Of a DNA stretch of 64,000 nucleotides, positions 7,205-15,155 are shown in pieces; within the stretch, counting starts at the first letter, position 1, and every line of letters starts with the position of its first letter. The position numbers were made by a program, and so were the translations under genes. The notes beneath the pieces were generated by a model that did not search any database, was not told the origin of the DNA, and was given only the letters and a program-made list of their open reading frames with translations. Source of the stretch: Ignavibacteriales bacterium (GTDB lineage: Bacteria; Bacteroidota; Ignavibacteria; Ignavibacteriales; Ignavibacteriaceae); NCBI GenBank assembly GCA_016700155.1, contig CP065001.1, forward strand, positions 496,001 through 560,000, read 5' to 3'.

Positions 7205-9708
7205 TTTCGCTTTTTGGTTTTAGCTGTGCTTCCGTTTGTAAATTTCATTGCTCTCGATTTAGAGTAAAGATCTTTTATTTTTTCTTCAACAAGATAAAAA
7301 ACGCTTTTGGGTTCATACGAACCATTAGGCATTCGTTTTCCTGCTTTTACTCCTGTAAGCAGTTCAATGCCTTCTTCAACTCTTGTGATAGGATAGATGT
7401 GAAAATTTTTCTTCTTCACATCGTTAAGAATTTCTTCCTTCAACATAAGTTCCTGAACATTTTGCGCAGGAATAATTACACCGTGATTTTTCACACCGCC
7501 GTTTGATTTACATACATCATAAAATCCTTCAATCTTTTCATTAACCCCGCCGATCGGTTGAACATCACCTTTTTGATTTAATGAACCTGTAACCGCCAAC
7601 GATTGTTTTAAAGGAAGTCCTGACAATGTAGATAACAGCGCGAAAATTTCCGCACATGATGCGCTATCACCATCAACCGTTCCATAGCTTTGTTCAAAGA
7701 CTAAGTTAGCATTAAATGACAGTGGAAGATTTTGTCCGAACGTTTCTCTGAAGTAACCGGAAATTATAAGCACACCTTTGTTATAATGGCGTCCGCTCAT
7801 TCCTGCTTCGCGTTCAACATTAATTATGGTTCCGCTTCCGAGTGAAACGGTTGCAGTAATACGCGTAGGTCTTCCGAAAGAATAAAAGTCGGCGCCATAA
7901 ACAGCAAGTCCGTTTATCTGTCCTATCCTTTCACCATCAGTATCAAGCAGCAGAGTTTTTTCTTTTATCATTGAATCAATTTTTGACTCAAGCATTCCAT
8001 GCCTGTCCTTAGCAATTTCAAAAGCTTTTTTAACGTGCGCACCGCTTACTATATCAAACCCGTCATCCTTTGCCCAGAAACTTGCTTCGCGTGCAACGTC
8101 TGCAATTTTTGAAAATCGTGTTGTCAGTTTATTCTTATGTCCTGCAAACACCGCGCTGATCTCCATCAGGTGAGCAATTGCAGTTTTGTCAAACTCAAGC
8201 AGACTTTCTTCTTCAATTAATTTTTTAATTACCCTAGCATATTCAACAAGCACTTTATCCGTGCGGGGAATTTCATAATCAAAATCTGCTTTAACTTTGA
8301 ACATTTTTTTAAAATCATATTCACGATCTGCTAAAAGAGAATAGATGTATTGGCTGCCGAGAAGTATAACTTTTGTTTCTATGTTTATCGGTTCCGGTTT
8401 TAATATAGATGAAGAGAAAGAAAACATTGCGGGCGATTCCTGTATCTCCAACTTTCTGTATGTCAAAACTCTCTTTAATGTTTTCCATACAGCCGCTTCT
8501 TCAAAAAGATGAAGAACATTAAGAACAAGAAATCCGCCGTTAGCTTTGAGTAACGATCCGGCTTTGATTTTAGTAAAGTCAGAGTACCAGCCGCCGTGTC
8601 CGTCATTTACTTTTTCAATTGTTCCGAACAGGTTTGTAAACGTTGGTGATGTTTCAATAATAACAGGACAATTACTTGATTCGCTATTATCAAGAATTAC
8701 ATTTACATCATACTCTTTGAAGTAGTCGATTAAAAATCCTTCAGGACTTGTATCACCTTCAGGTTTTATACCTTTAAATATCTGAATGTTATCCAGAATA
8801 TTTTCTTCAACATGATTTAAATAAAGTACAACTTTCGGATCAGGATAACGTTCACGAAGAGAGCTTAAAATTCCGCGAACAACAATTTCGGATGCACCGC
8901 GCTCAAGCTTAATTAATTGTTCCTGGAATTCCTGGCTTAGTTGAAGTCCTTTTTTAAAAAGTGACTGAAGTTCAGGCTGGTATGAGTTATACTTTTTAAT
9001 AACCGATTGAGCATCATCTTTAGTAACTTTGCCTTCCTGTACAAGCTCTTCAAACTGATAAACAGGAACCGGCTTACCATCGATTAAAGGTATTACATCA
9101 GGACGGGCAACATCACCGACTTTGATTTGTCCAAGCGTGAAATTTTCTTTTCTGATTTTTTCATCAAAAGAATTCAACAATGCCTGTTCTTTTTCATGAT
9201 ATCCATTTATGATCTTTTGCCTTCTGGCGATGTAGTGATCGCTTTCAAATGTCTGGGGTATTCTTTGCTTTAATAAATTAATTGCGTTTGAAATATCTGT
9301 GCGGAATTGTTTTGCCTTGCCCACAGGGAATACGAGAAGTATTGGTTCATCAGGATCTTTGAAGTTATTTACATAAGCATAATCATTTAGCTGCGGACAA
9401 TCAGAACTTATTTTTTCAAGAACTTTTTTGACCGTTGTCGCTTTACCTGTTCCTGAAAGTCCTGCAATAAAAATATTGTAACCCGGCGCACGCAGGTCAA
9501 CTCCAAGCCTTATAGCTTTTAACGCGCGTTCCTGACCGAGTATTCCTTCGATCGGTTCAATGTCCCCGGTTGAGTAGAATTCAAAAATATCCGGGTCGCA
9601 TTTCCATCTAAGTTCATCCGGCTTTAGTTCTCTATGAACGGATTTTTTTGGCTGGTTCATTTTTCCCCTTGTGGTTTTAGACGATTTGGTAGTTGTTCGC
9701 TTTTTCAA
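7201..9708 (-). CDS. Lon-related ATP-dependent protease (AAA_32 / S16 family)
   Basis: An 835-residue protein of the Lon-related family typified by E. coli YcbZ, but longer. The Walker A-like loop is GLSGTGKATT (residues 83-92). The proteolytic domain near the C-terminus holds the Ser-Lys dyad: Ser682 in DGDSASC and Lys725 in GGVNEKIEG. The 43-residue spacing equals that of Lon. The N-terminus is basic and low in complexity, and the C-terminus ends in KTKKRK. A cytoplasmic protease is expected; its substrates are not known. The ATG of pyk overlaps its stop codon (ATGA). Linkage of a protease to pyruvate kinase is not a standard operon. Confidence 0.92.
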   Translation of the reverse strand: MKKRTTTKSSKTTRGKMNQPKKSVHRELKPDELRWKCDPDIFEFYSTGDIEPIEGILGQERALKAIRLGVDLRAPGYNIFIAGLSGTGKATTVKKVLEKISSDCPQLNDYAYVNNFKDPDEPILLVFPVGKAKQFRTDISNAINLLKQRIPQTFESDHYIARRQKIINGYHEKEQALLNSFDEKIRKENFTLGQIKVGDVARPDVIPLIDGKPVPVYQFEELVQEGKVTKDDAQSVIKKYNSYQPELQSLFKKGLQLSQEFQEQLIKLERGASEIVVRGILSSLRERYPDPKVVLYLNHVEENILDNIQIFKGIKPEGDTSPEGFLIDYFKEYDVNVILDNSESSNCPVIIETSPTFTNLFGTIEKVNDGHGGWYSDFTKIKAGSLLKANGGFLVLNVLHLFEEAAVWKTLKRVLTYRKLEIQESPAMFSFSSSILKPEPINIETKVILLGSQYIYSLLADREYDFKKMFKVKADFDYEIPRTDKVLVEYARVIKKLIEEESLLEFDKTAIAHLMEISAVFAGHKNKLTTRFSKIADVAREASFWAKDDGFDIVSGAHVKKAFEIAKDRHGMLESKIDSMIKEKTLLLDTDGERIGQINGLAVYGADFYSFGRPTRITATVSLGSGTIINVEREAGMSGRHYNKGVLIISGYFRETFGQNLPLSFNANLVFEQSYGTVDGDSASCAEIFALLSTLSGLPLKQSLAVTGSLNQKGDVQPIGGVNEKIEGFYDVCKSNGGVKNHGVIIPAQNVQELMLKEEILNDVKKKNFHIYPITRVEEGIELLTGVKAGKRMPNGSYEPKSVFYLVEEKIKDLYSKSRAMKFTNGSTAKTKKRK

Positions 9709-9828
9709 TTTATCCTTTCATATTTCATATTAAAATCTAACCATAACATTAACGAATTTCAAAAAAGAATTATAAGCCGGTTTGATTTGTCTTTGTTATT
9801 TTGTGATACAAAAATCTTGTGGACTAAT

Positions 9829-10965
9829 ATGGATAAGCAAAAAGCCCGAAGTTACTTTCCGCATCTCGCAACCGGAATGATTTATATGAATCACGCCGCA
9901 ACGGGACCAATGTCAACCCTCGTTAAAGAGAAACTGAACGGTTTTATTTTCGATAAAAGTGAAAACAATATTGATGACTATAAAGGTTATCTGAAGGAAG
10001 CAGAAAAAGTAAAACAGGGAATTGCCGCTATGATCAATTCCAACCCCGACAGAATAGCTTTTACAGACAGTACAACAAACGGATTAAACTATCTTGCACA
10101 GGGTTTATGTCTAAAGAAAGGCGACAGGATAATTCTAAACGATATAGAATTTCCGGCAAATGTTTATCCGTTTATGAATCTCCAAAATGAAGGAGTGGAA
10201 ATTGATTTTGTAAAATCATCAAATGGAATTGTTACCGCAGAAGATGTAATTAACAGTATAAAACCTGGGACAAAACTTGTAGCCATAAGTATGGTTCAGT
10301 TCCTATCAGGTTTCAGAGTTGATCTTGAAAAGATAGGGAAGGTATGCAGAGAAAAGGGAATCATTTTTTCTGTCGATGCAATTCAGGGACTTGGTGCGTT
10401 AAGATTGGATATTGTGAAGGATAAAATCGATTTCATTTCATGCGGAACACAAAAGTGGATGCTTGGTTTACAGGGACTTGCATTTATTTATATTTCAAAA
10501 GAATTGCAGGAAAGAATTAATCCCAAATACGTAGGTTGGCTTGGTGTTCAGGATGCATGGAACTTACTCGATTATAAACTTGAATTAAAACCTTCATCAG
10601 AAGGATTACAGACAGGAACAGTTTCAGTGATTGGAGTTTACGCATTGAGCGCGGCATTGGATTTATTCAATCAGTTTGGATTTGATGAAATTGAAAAGGA
10701 AGTGATTACAAACACAAAATATTTTATAAAGCGGCTTGATGAGATAGGATTGAAGCCACAATTATTCAATCGGCCACACGAAAGTCTTTCAGGAATTGTA
10801 AGTATAAAATCAGATGAGTGTCAAAAATATTTTGAAGCATTAACCACCGAAAAAATTTTTACTGTTGTGAGAGAAGGTGTTTTAAGAATTTCTCCGCACT
10901 TCTATAACACAACAGATGATATTGACAGGGTAGTTGAGGTTTTAAGAGGCGTACAGAAAACTTAA
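9829..10965 (+). CDS. Class V aminotransferase (cysteine desulfurase-like fold)
   Basis: A PLP enzyme of 378 residues. ATG 9829 was chosen because the longer frame from 9634 runs into the start region of the divergent Lon-like gene, and MDKQKARSYFPHLATGMIYM is a family-like N-terminus. YMNHAATGPM is the usual early motif, VDAIQGLGAL contains the PLP-binding Asp, and SCGTQKWMLG holds the lysine that forms the Schiff base. No active-site cysteine loop of NifS/SufS type is evident near the C-terminus, so desulfurase activity is doubtful. The substrate is unknown. The gene is monocistronic and followed by the repeat element at 10982. Confidence 0.87.
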   Translation: MDKQKARSYFPHLATGMIYMNHAATGPMSTLVKEKLNGFIFDKSENNIDDYKGYLKEAEKVKQGIAAMINSNPDRIAFTDSTTNGLNYLAQGLCLKKGDRIILNDIEFPANVYPFMNLQNEGVEIDFVKSSNGIVTAEDVINSIKPGTKLVAISMVQFLSGFRVDLEKIGKVCREKGIIFSVDAIQGLGALRLDIVKDKIDFISCGTQKWMLGLQGLAFIYISKELQERINPKYVGWLGVQDAWNLLDYKLELKPSSEGLQTGTVSVIGVYALSAALDLFNQFGFDEIEKEVITNTKYFIKRLDEIGLKPQLFNRPHESLSGIVSIKSDECQKYFEALTTEKIFTVVREGVLRISPHFYNTTDDIDRVVEVLRGVQKT

Positions 10966-10981
10966 ACAAAATATAAATGAA

Positions 10982-11107
10982 TAGTGCCCCAATTTCACTT
11001 ATAGATTTAAATATCCAATCTGTCATTCTGAATTTATTTCAGAATCTTTTCTATAATGTAGATCCCGAAACAAGTTCGGGATGACTAATTGTGAAATTAG
11101 GACACTA
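10982..11107. repeat. MITE-like palindromic element
   Basis: A 126-base element bounded by 17-base inverted ends (10982-10998 and 11091-11107, two mismatches; TAGTGYCCYAATTTCAC inward). Inside are two perfect 8-bp hairpins: ATTCTGAA/TTCAGAAT at 11025-11045 and ATCCCGAA/TTCGGGAT at 11062-11082. The inner pair is bracketed by GTCAT and ATGAC. It codes for nothing. A diverged copy of its right part lies at 36431-36478. Confidence 0.7.
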
Positions 11108-11195
11108 CAAATAATTGAGCATGTTTTTTTCTTAATAATAATTAAATTTGAGTGTCAGCTAATAAAAATGGAAAACATAAACAGGAGTTAACCAA

Positions 11196-11741
11196 ATGAG
11201 AATAGCACTAAAAGTAACGATGGCAATCATCTGTATTATATTTATTTCAGGAGTGACGGAACTGACTGCACAAAACAAAAAAGTGAGAGTGAGTCCCAAA
11301 GCAAGCGTGATGCAGACTATCGGGTTTACAGATGTAACTGTATCATACAGCAGACCAGGTGTTAAAGGAAGAGAAGTATGGGGAAAGTTAGTCCCCTACG
11401 GTAAGGTATGGCGAGCCGGCGCTGATGAAGCGACTAAAATAACATTCAGTACCGAGGTAATGATTGAAGGTAAAAAACTTGCGGCGGGCACTTATAGTTT
11501 TTTTGCGATACCCGGTGAAAAAGAATGGACGCTCATCTTTAATAAAGTAGCTGACCAGTGGGGTGCATTTGAATACAACGAAGCCGAAGATGTATTAAGA
11601 GTAAAAGTTAAACCAGTTGCAAACGGATTCCAGGAGTGGCTGTCTTATGCATTTCTGAAAAAGAGTGACAACTCAGCCGTGCTTGAACTTGAATGGGATA
11701 AATTAAAAATACCTTTTGAGATAAAGGTGAATTTGGAGTGA
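11196..11741 (+). CDS. DUF2911 domain protein, exported
   Basis: A 181-residue protein with an N-terminal signal peptide (hydrophobic core about 8-22, cleavage likely near TELTAQ). The mature part is a DUF2911 domain, recognised by VSYSRPGVKGREVWG, VPYGKVWRAGADEATKI and LAAGTYSFFAIPGEKEWT. Such proteins are common in Bacteroidota and probably sit in the periplasm as beta-sandwich proteins. No function is established. AGGAG precedes the ATG. A long hairpin follows the stop. Confidence 0.9.
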   Translation: MRIALKVTMAIICIIFISGVTELTAQNKKVRVSPKASVMQTIGFTDVTVSYSRPGVKGREVWGKLVPYGKVWRAGADEATKITFSTEVMIEGKKLAAGTYSFFAIPGEKEWTLIFNKVADQWGAFEYNEAEDVLRVKVKPVANGFQEWLSYAFLKKSDNSAVLELEWDKLKIPFEIKVNLE

Positions 11742-11753
11742 TATAATATATTT

Positions 11754-11795
11754 GAATGTCAGTCTTCATTTATCACAAAACGAAGACTGACATTC
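11754..11795. terminator. Bidirectional hairpin between convergent genes
   Basis: A perfect 14-bp stem (GAATGTCAGTCTTC with its complement at 11782-11795) around a 14-base loop. It lies in the 74-base gap between the DUF2911 gene and the convergent phosphohexomutase. No strong T-tract follows on either side, so it may act in 3'-end protection as well as termination. Confidence 0.6.
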
Positions 11796-11815
11796 CTTAA
11801 GCCCAGATTGAACAA

Positions 11816-13162
11816 TTACTTCCTTATTATCCCCAACAATTCCTTTGTCTTCTCTTCCATCAAATTAATACTTCCCTTACTTTCAACATTTAACCGGAGT
11901 ATAGGTTCTGTGTTGGACATACGGAGATTAAATCGCCAGTCAGGATATTCAACACTGACTCCATCAGTCATATCTTTTTTACCATCGGAATATTTCCCTT
12001 CAATCTCTTTTATCTTACCCGCAGGATCAGCTATTGTTGAATTAATTTCTCCGGAACAGGGATAAGCCGCGATCATCTCTTCAACAAGCTGACCAAGAGT
12101 TTTGTTCTCTTCAGACATCAATTGCATAATTAGCAGGAAGGGAATCATACCGCTGTCAGAGTAAGCATTATCTCTGAAATAATGATGCGCGGACATTTCT
12201 CCACCGTAAATAGCATTCACTTCTCTCATCTTCTGTTTGATATAAGCATGTCCGCTTGGTGATTGAACAGCGACTCCGCCGCTTTTTTTGACTACCTCTA
12301 GAGTGTTCCAGGTAAGACGCGGATCGTGAACAATATTTTCACCGGGATTAGTTTTTAAAATCGATTTTGCAAGAAGCCCGACTATATAATAACCTTCAAT
12401 AAAATTTCCTTTTTCATCAAAGAAAAAACATCGGTCATAGTCACCATCCCATGCAACACCAAGATCAGCATTATGTTTTTTCATTGCGTCAGTTGTTGAT
12501 TGCCTGTTCTCAACAAGCAGGGGATTGGGAACTCCATTCGGGAAATTTGAATCAGGTTCGTGAAAAACTTTTATCATTTTGATGGGAAGATTTCCTTCAA
12601 TTGCATCGAGCGCTGGTCCCACGCAACCGTTTCCGGCATTTACCACAACTTTAAATGGTTTTATCTTTTTGGGGTCATAAAACATTTTAAGGTTATCGAT
12701 AAAATCTTTAAGAATATCTTTTGGAATTACTTTTCCTCTTTTACCGCTTAAAGGTCCAAGCTCATCATTTAAAATTTTCTTTTCGATATCGTTTAAACCT
12801 GAGTCATAGCCAACCGGAACTGAACCGCGTTTAACAAACTTCAACCCGTTGTATTCTGGCGGATTGTGACTTGCGGTGATCATTATTCCGCCATCAGCAT
12901 TTAAGAAGGGAGTTCCGAAGTAAATCATTTCTGTACCGCAAAGTCCAAGATCAATAACATCGCAGCCGGCATCATTTAATCCTTTAGAAAGTGCTTCGGC
13001 TAATTCGGGGGATGTTTTTCTAACATCTCTGCCAATCAATATTGATGAAGCGTTCAGATAGGTTGCATAAGTTCTTCCGATCTTATAAGCAAGATCGACA
13101 TTTAATTCTGATGGTACTTTGCCCCTTATATCATAGGCTTTGAAGCAATTAATCCTGTCCAT
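11816..13162 (-). CDS. Phosphomannomutase/phosphoglucomutase
   Basis: A 448-residue alpha-D-phosphohexomutase that interconverts hexose 6- and 1-phosphates for nucleotide-sugar and polysaccharide synthesis. The phosphoserine loop is ITASHNPPEYNGLK, the metal loop is DGDYDRCFF, the sugar-binding loop is GGEMSAHHYF, and the phosphate-binding loop near the C-terminus is RMSNTEPILRLN. The GEMSAHH form of the sugar loop is that of the AlgC/ManB group with dual mannose/glucose activity. It is monocistronic, transcribed away from the zinc-ribbon gene, and shares the hairpin at 11754 with the DUF2911 gene. Confidence 0.94.
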   Translation of the reverse strand: MDRINCFKAYDIRGKVPSELNVDLAYKIGRTYATYLNASSILIGRDVRKTSPELAEALSKGLNDAGCDVIDLGLCGTEMIYFGTPFLNADGGIMITASHNPPEYNGLKFVKRGSVPVGYDSGLNDIEKKILNDELGPLSGKRGKVIPKDILKDFIDNLKMFYDPKKIKPFKVVVNAGNGCVGPALDAIEGNLPIKMIKVFHEPDSNFPNGVPNPLLVENRQSTTDAMKKHNADLGVAWDGDYDRCFFFDEKGNFIEGYYIVGLLAKSILKTNPGENIVHDPRLTWNTLEVVKKSGGVAVQSPSGHAYIKQKMREVNAIYGGEMSAHHYFRDNAYSDSGMIPFLLIMQLMSEENKTLGQLVEEMIAAYPCSGEINSTIADPAGKIKEIEGKYSDGKKDMTDGVSVEYPDWRFNLRMSNTEPILRLNVESKGSINLMEEKTKELLGIIRK

Positions 13163-13290
13163 TCTTTCTCCGGTAAATTCAATTGATGGTTAGTAATTTG
13201 ATTTTTTGATGAGCCAATTTAAAGAATTCAGGCTGATTCATCAAAAATCATATCCGACTTATTTACTCGTATTATATATTATCCTGTAGC

Positions 13291-13308
13291 CGCAACCTTT
13301 AGGTTGCG
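13291..13308. repeat. Short palindrome in intergenic region
   Basis: CGCAACCTTTAGGTTGCG forms an 8-bp stem with a 2-base turn between the phosphohexomutase and the zinc-ribbon gene. It resembles the small dispersed palindromes of this group rather than a terminator, as no T-tract follows. Confidence 0.45.
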
Positions 13309-13387
13309 AAAATGTAAAGGACTCGTTCGGTTCATTCCTCGATAAATCTCTCAGGGCAAATTTTTTCAATAGACTTTTTAATTATTA

Positions 13388-13735
13388 GTGTTTATGTTTC
13401 GCCATCAAAATATGAGGGAAAGAATTATCGCTACTAAAGATACTGTTAAATGGCACTTCGCTAAATGCAACAACTCTAAGTGTAACTCAATATTCCTGGT
13501 AAACCCGGAAGAAACACCAGGGGAGTTGGGATTTATTTGTCCCAGTTGCAGCGCGAAAACAACTACTTCGCACATTGTTCAATGTTCAAGCTGTAAAACA
13601 ATACTCAATTTTGTAAGAGCAGCTCCCAACGAAGAAAAAGTTGTTTTCAACATCCCAAAGTGTTCACATTGTGTAGGTACCGTAGAAGATGAGTGGGAAG
13701 TAGAACCTCTCTATCAGCCGGATTCCTATATATAA
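13388..13735 (+). CDS. Zinc-ribbon protein of unknown function
   Basis: A 115-residue cytoplasmic protein with four cysteine pairs: CNNSKC (C-x4-C), CPSC, CSSC and CSHC. They would make two zinc ribbons. The remainder is acidic toward the C-terminus (EDEWEVEPLYQPDSY). No family is recognised. The annotated start is the first ATG; the third in-frame ATG (13412) is equally possible, and neither has a clear ribosome site. It is flanked by a small palindrome upstream and a hairpin downstream, so it is probably transcribed alone. Confidence 0.7.
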   Translation: MFMFRHQNMRERIIATKDTVKWHFAKCNNSKCNSIFLVNPEETPGELGFICPSCSAKTTTSHIVQCSSCKTILNFVRAAPNEEKVVFNIPKCSHCVGTVEDEWEVEPLYQPDSYI

Positions 13736-13756
13736 ATTGTTATTGCTTCCATTCAT

Positions 13757-13791
13757 TCTTTAATACGAGCTAAACCTGTTCGTATTAAAGA
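13757..13791 (+). terminator. Hairpin after the zinc-ribbon gene
   Basis: Perfect 12-bp inverted repeat (TCTTTAATACGA, 13757-13768, with its complement at 13780-13791) and an 11-base loop, 22 bases after the stop codon. It lacks a downstream T-tract, so termination is inferred from position. Confidence 0.5.
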
Positions 13792-13862
13792 CGTTGAAAA
13801 TTTATACTCTCTTCAACATTTCCTTAACTGCTCCTCATTGTATTTTACCCAAAATTTGTGAC

Positions 13863-13893
13863 TTTGGAACAAACTTAACATTACTCAGGTTTA
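13863..13893 (+). promoter_or_regulatory. Possible promoter for the vWA gene
   Basis: TTTG (13863-13866), a 19-base spacer, then CAGGTTTA (13886-13893), one base off the TAnnTTTG box. It lies about 45 bases upstream of the vWA start codon. Confidence 0.3.
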
Positions 13894-13937
13894 AGTTTCA
13901 ATTTTATTATTGATAAAAAACTCAACCGGAGGAAAAT

Positions 13938-15065
13938 ATGAAATCGGTGATAACGTTAGTTTTAGCTGTCTGCTTTTCTTTTCAATTGATTGCAAATCAT
14001 AAAGCAGATTTAAAACCCGCTAAGAAAAATTCAATTCAACTTGCACTCCTTTTAGATACAAGCAATAGTATGGATGGACTTATCGACCAGGCAAAAAGCC
14101 AGTTATGGAAAATTGTTAATGAACTAGCTACCTCTAAAAAGAACGGGCATTCAACCGATTTATATGTCGCTCTATATGAATATGGTAAAGACGCAATTCC
14201 ATCAAACGAAGGTCACTTGAGAAATATCGTCCCATTTACTCAGGATCTTGATAAAATTTCAGAAGAACTATTCAAGCTTAAAACAAACGGCGGCGACGAG
14301 TATTGCGGAAGAGTTATTATGAATGCGGTAAATAATCTTCAGTGGAATAAATCGAATGATGACCTCAAAATAATTTTCATAGCGGGCAATGAACCGTTCA
14401 CACAAGGTAATGTTGATTATAAAGAAGCCTGTAAAAAGGCAATCAAGAACGGAATAGTTGTGAACACGATCTTTTGCGGTGGTTACCAGGAAGGCATTCA
14501 AACTATGTGGAAGGATGGAGCCGATCTGACTGATGGAAAATATATGCACATCGATCACAATGCTGAAATGGTTTACATACAAGCTCCGCAGGATGATGAA
14601 ATAATAAAACTCGGACAGGAACTGAATAAAACATATATCGCTTTCGGGAAGAAAGGTGATGAATACAAGAATCGGCAGGCTGAACAGGATGCAAACTCGA
14701 TGGGAGTAAGTTCAGAAGTTATGGTAAATCGTTCGGTTACAAAGTCAGGTGTGCAGTATAATAATTCAGCATGGGATCTGGTTGATAAAAAGAAAGAAGG
14801 AACGTTGAAAGTTGAAGAGTTAAAAGACGAAGAACTCCCTGATGAAATGAAAAAGATGAGTGTAAAGGAACGCAAAGAATACATTGATAAAATGGAAAAA
14901 GAACGGGAACGTATTCAAAGCAAAATTAATCAGCTAAATGATGAACGAAGTAAATACGTCGCACAAAAAATGCTTGAGAATAAAAATGATAACACACTTG
15001 ATGCGGTGATGATAAAGACAATACGTGAACAGGCAAAGCAGAAGAATTTTTCATTCAGTAAATAA
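13938..15065 (+). CDS. Exported von Willebrand factor A domain protein
   Basis: A 375-residue protein with a signal peptide (about 1-20) and a vWA domain from about residue 33 to 215. The metal-ion site motif is D40-T-S42-N-S44 in LLLDTSNSMDG. The first half after the domain continues as a folded region. Residues from about 275 on form a strongly charged, probably coiled-coil C-terminus (KKMSVKERKEYIDKMEKERE). The protein should act in the periplasm as a metal-dependent adhesion or assembly factor; its partner is unknown. GGAGG precedes the ATG. The next gene, 90 bases on, also carries a vWA domain, which suggests a functional pair. Confidence 0.88.
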   Translation: MKSVITLVLAVCFSFQLIANHKADLKPAKKNSIQLALLLDTSNSMDGLIDQAKSQLWKIVNELATSKKNGHSTDLYVALYEYGKDAIPSNEGHLRNIVPFTQDLDKISEELFKLKTNGGDEYCGRVIMNAVNNLQWNKSNDDLKIIFIAGNEPFTQGNVDYKEACKKAIKNGIVVNTIFCGGYQEGIQTMWKDGADLTDGKYMHIDHNAEMVYIQAPQDDEIIKLGQELNKTYIAFGKKGDEYKNRQAEQDANSMGVSSEVMVNRSVTKSGVQYNNSAWDLVDKKKEGTLKVEELKDEELPDEMKKMSVKERKEYIDKMEKERERIQSKINQLNDERSKYVAQKMLENKNDNTLDAVMIKTIREQAKQKNFSFSK

Positions 15066-15080
15066 TATTCCCGATGATAC

Positions 15081-15106
15081 GTAGGGCGCATAGTATGAGC
15101 CCCTAC
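15081..15106. repeat. Imperfect hairpin between the two vWA genes
   Basis: GTAGGG at 15081-15086 pairs with CCCTAC at 15101-15106, with partial pairing inside. It looks like a degraded copy of the GTAGGGGC...GCCCCTAC type of intergenic palindrome. Confidence 0.35.
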
Positions 15107-15155
15107 AATATCAGTTTTTGAAAAGATTATTAACCTCTTTATCAGGAATGATGAA

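Noticed and set aside
9634..9828. Upstream extension of the class V aminotransferase
   Set aside because: The extra stretch overlaps the N-terminal coding region of the divergent Lon-like gene and has no family residues. ATG 9829 gives the normal N-terminus.
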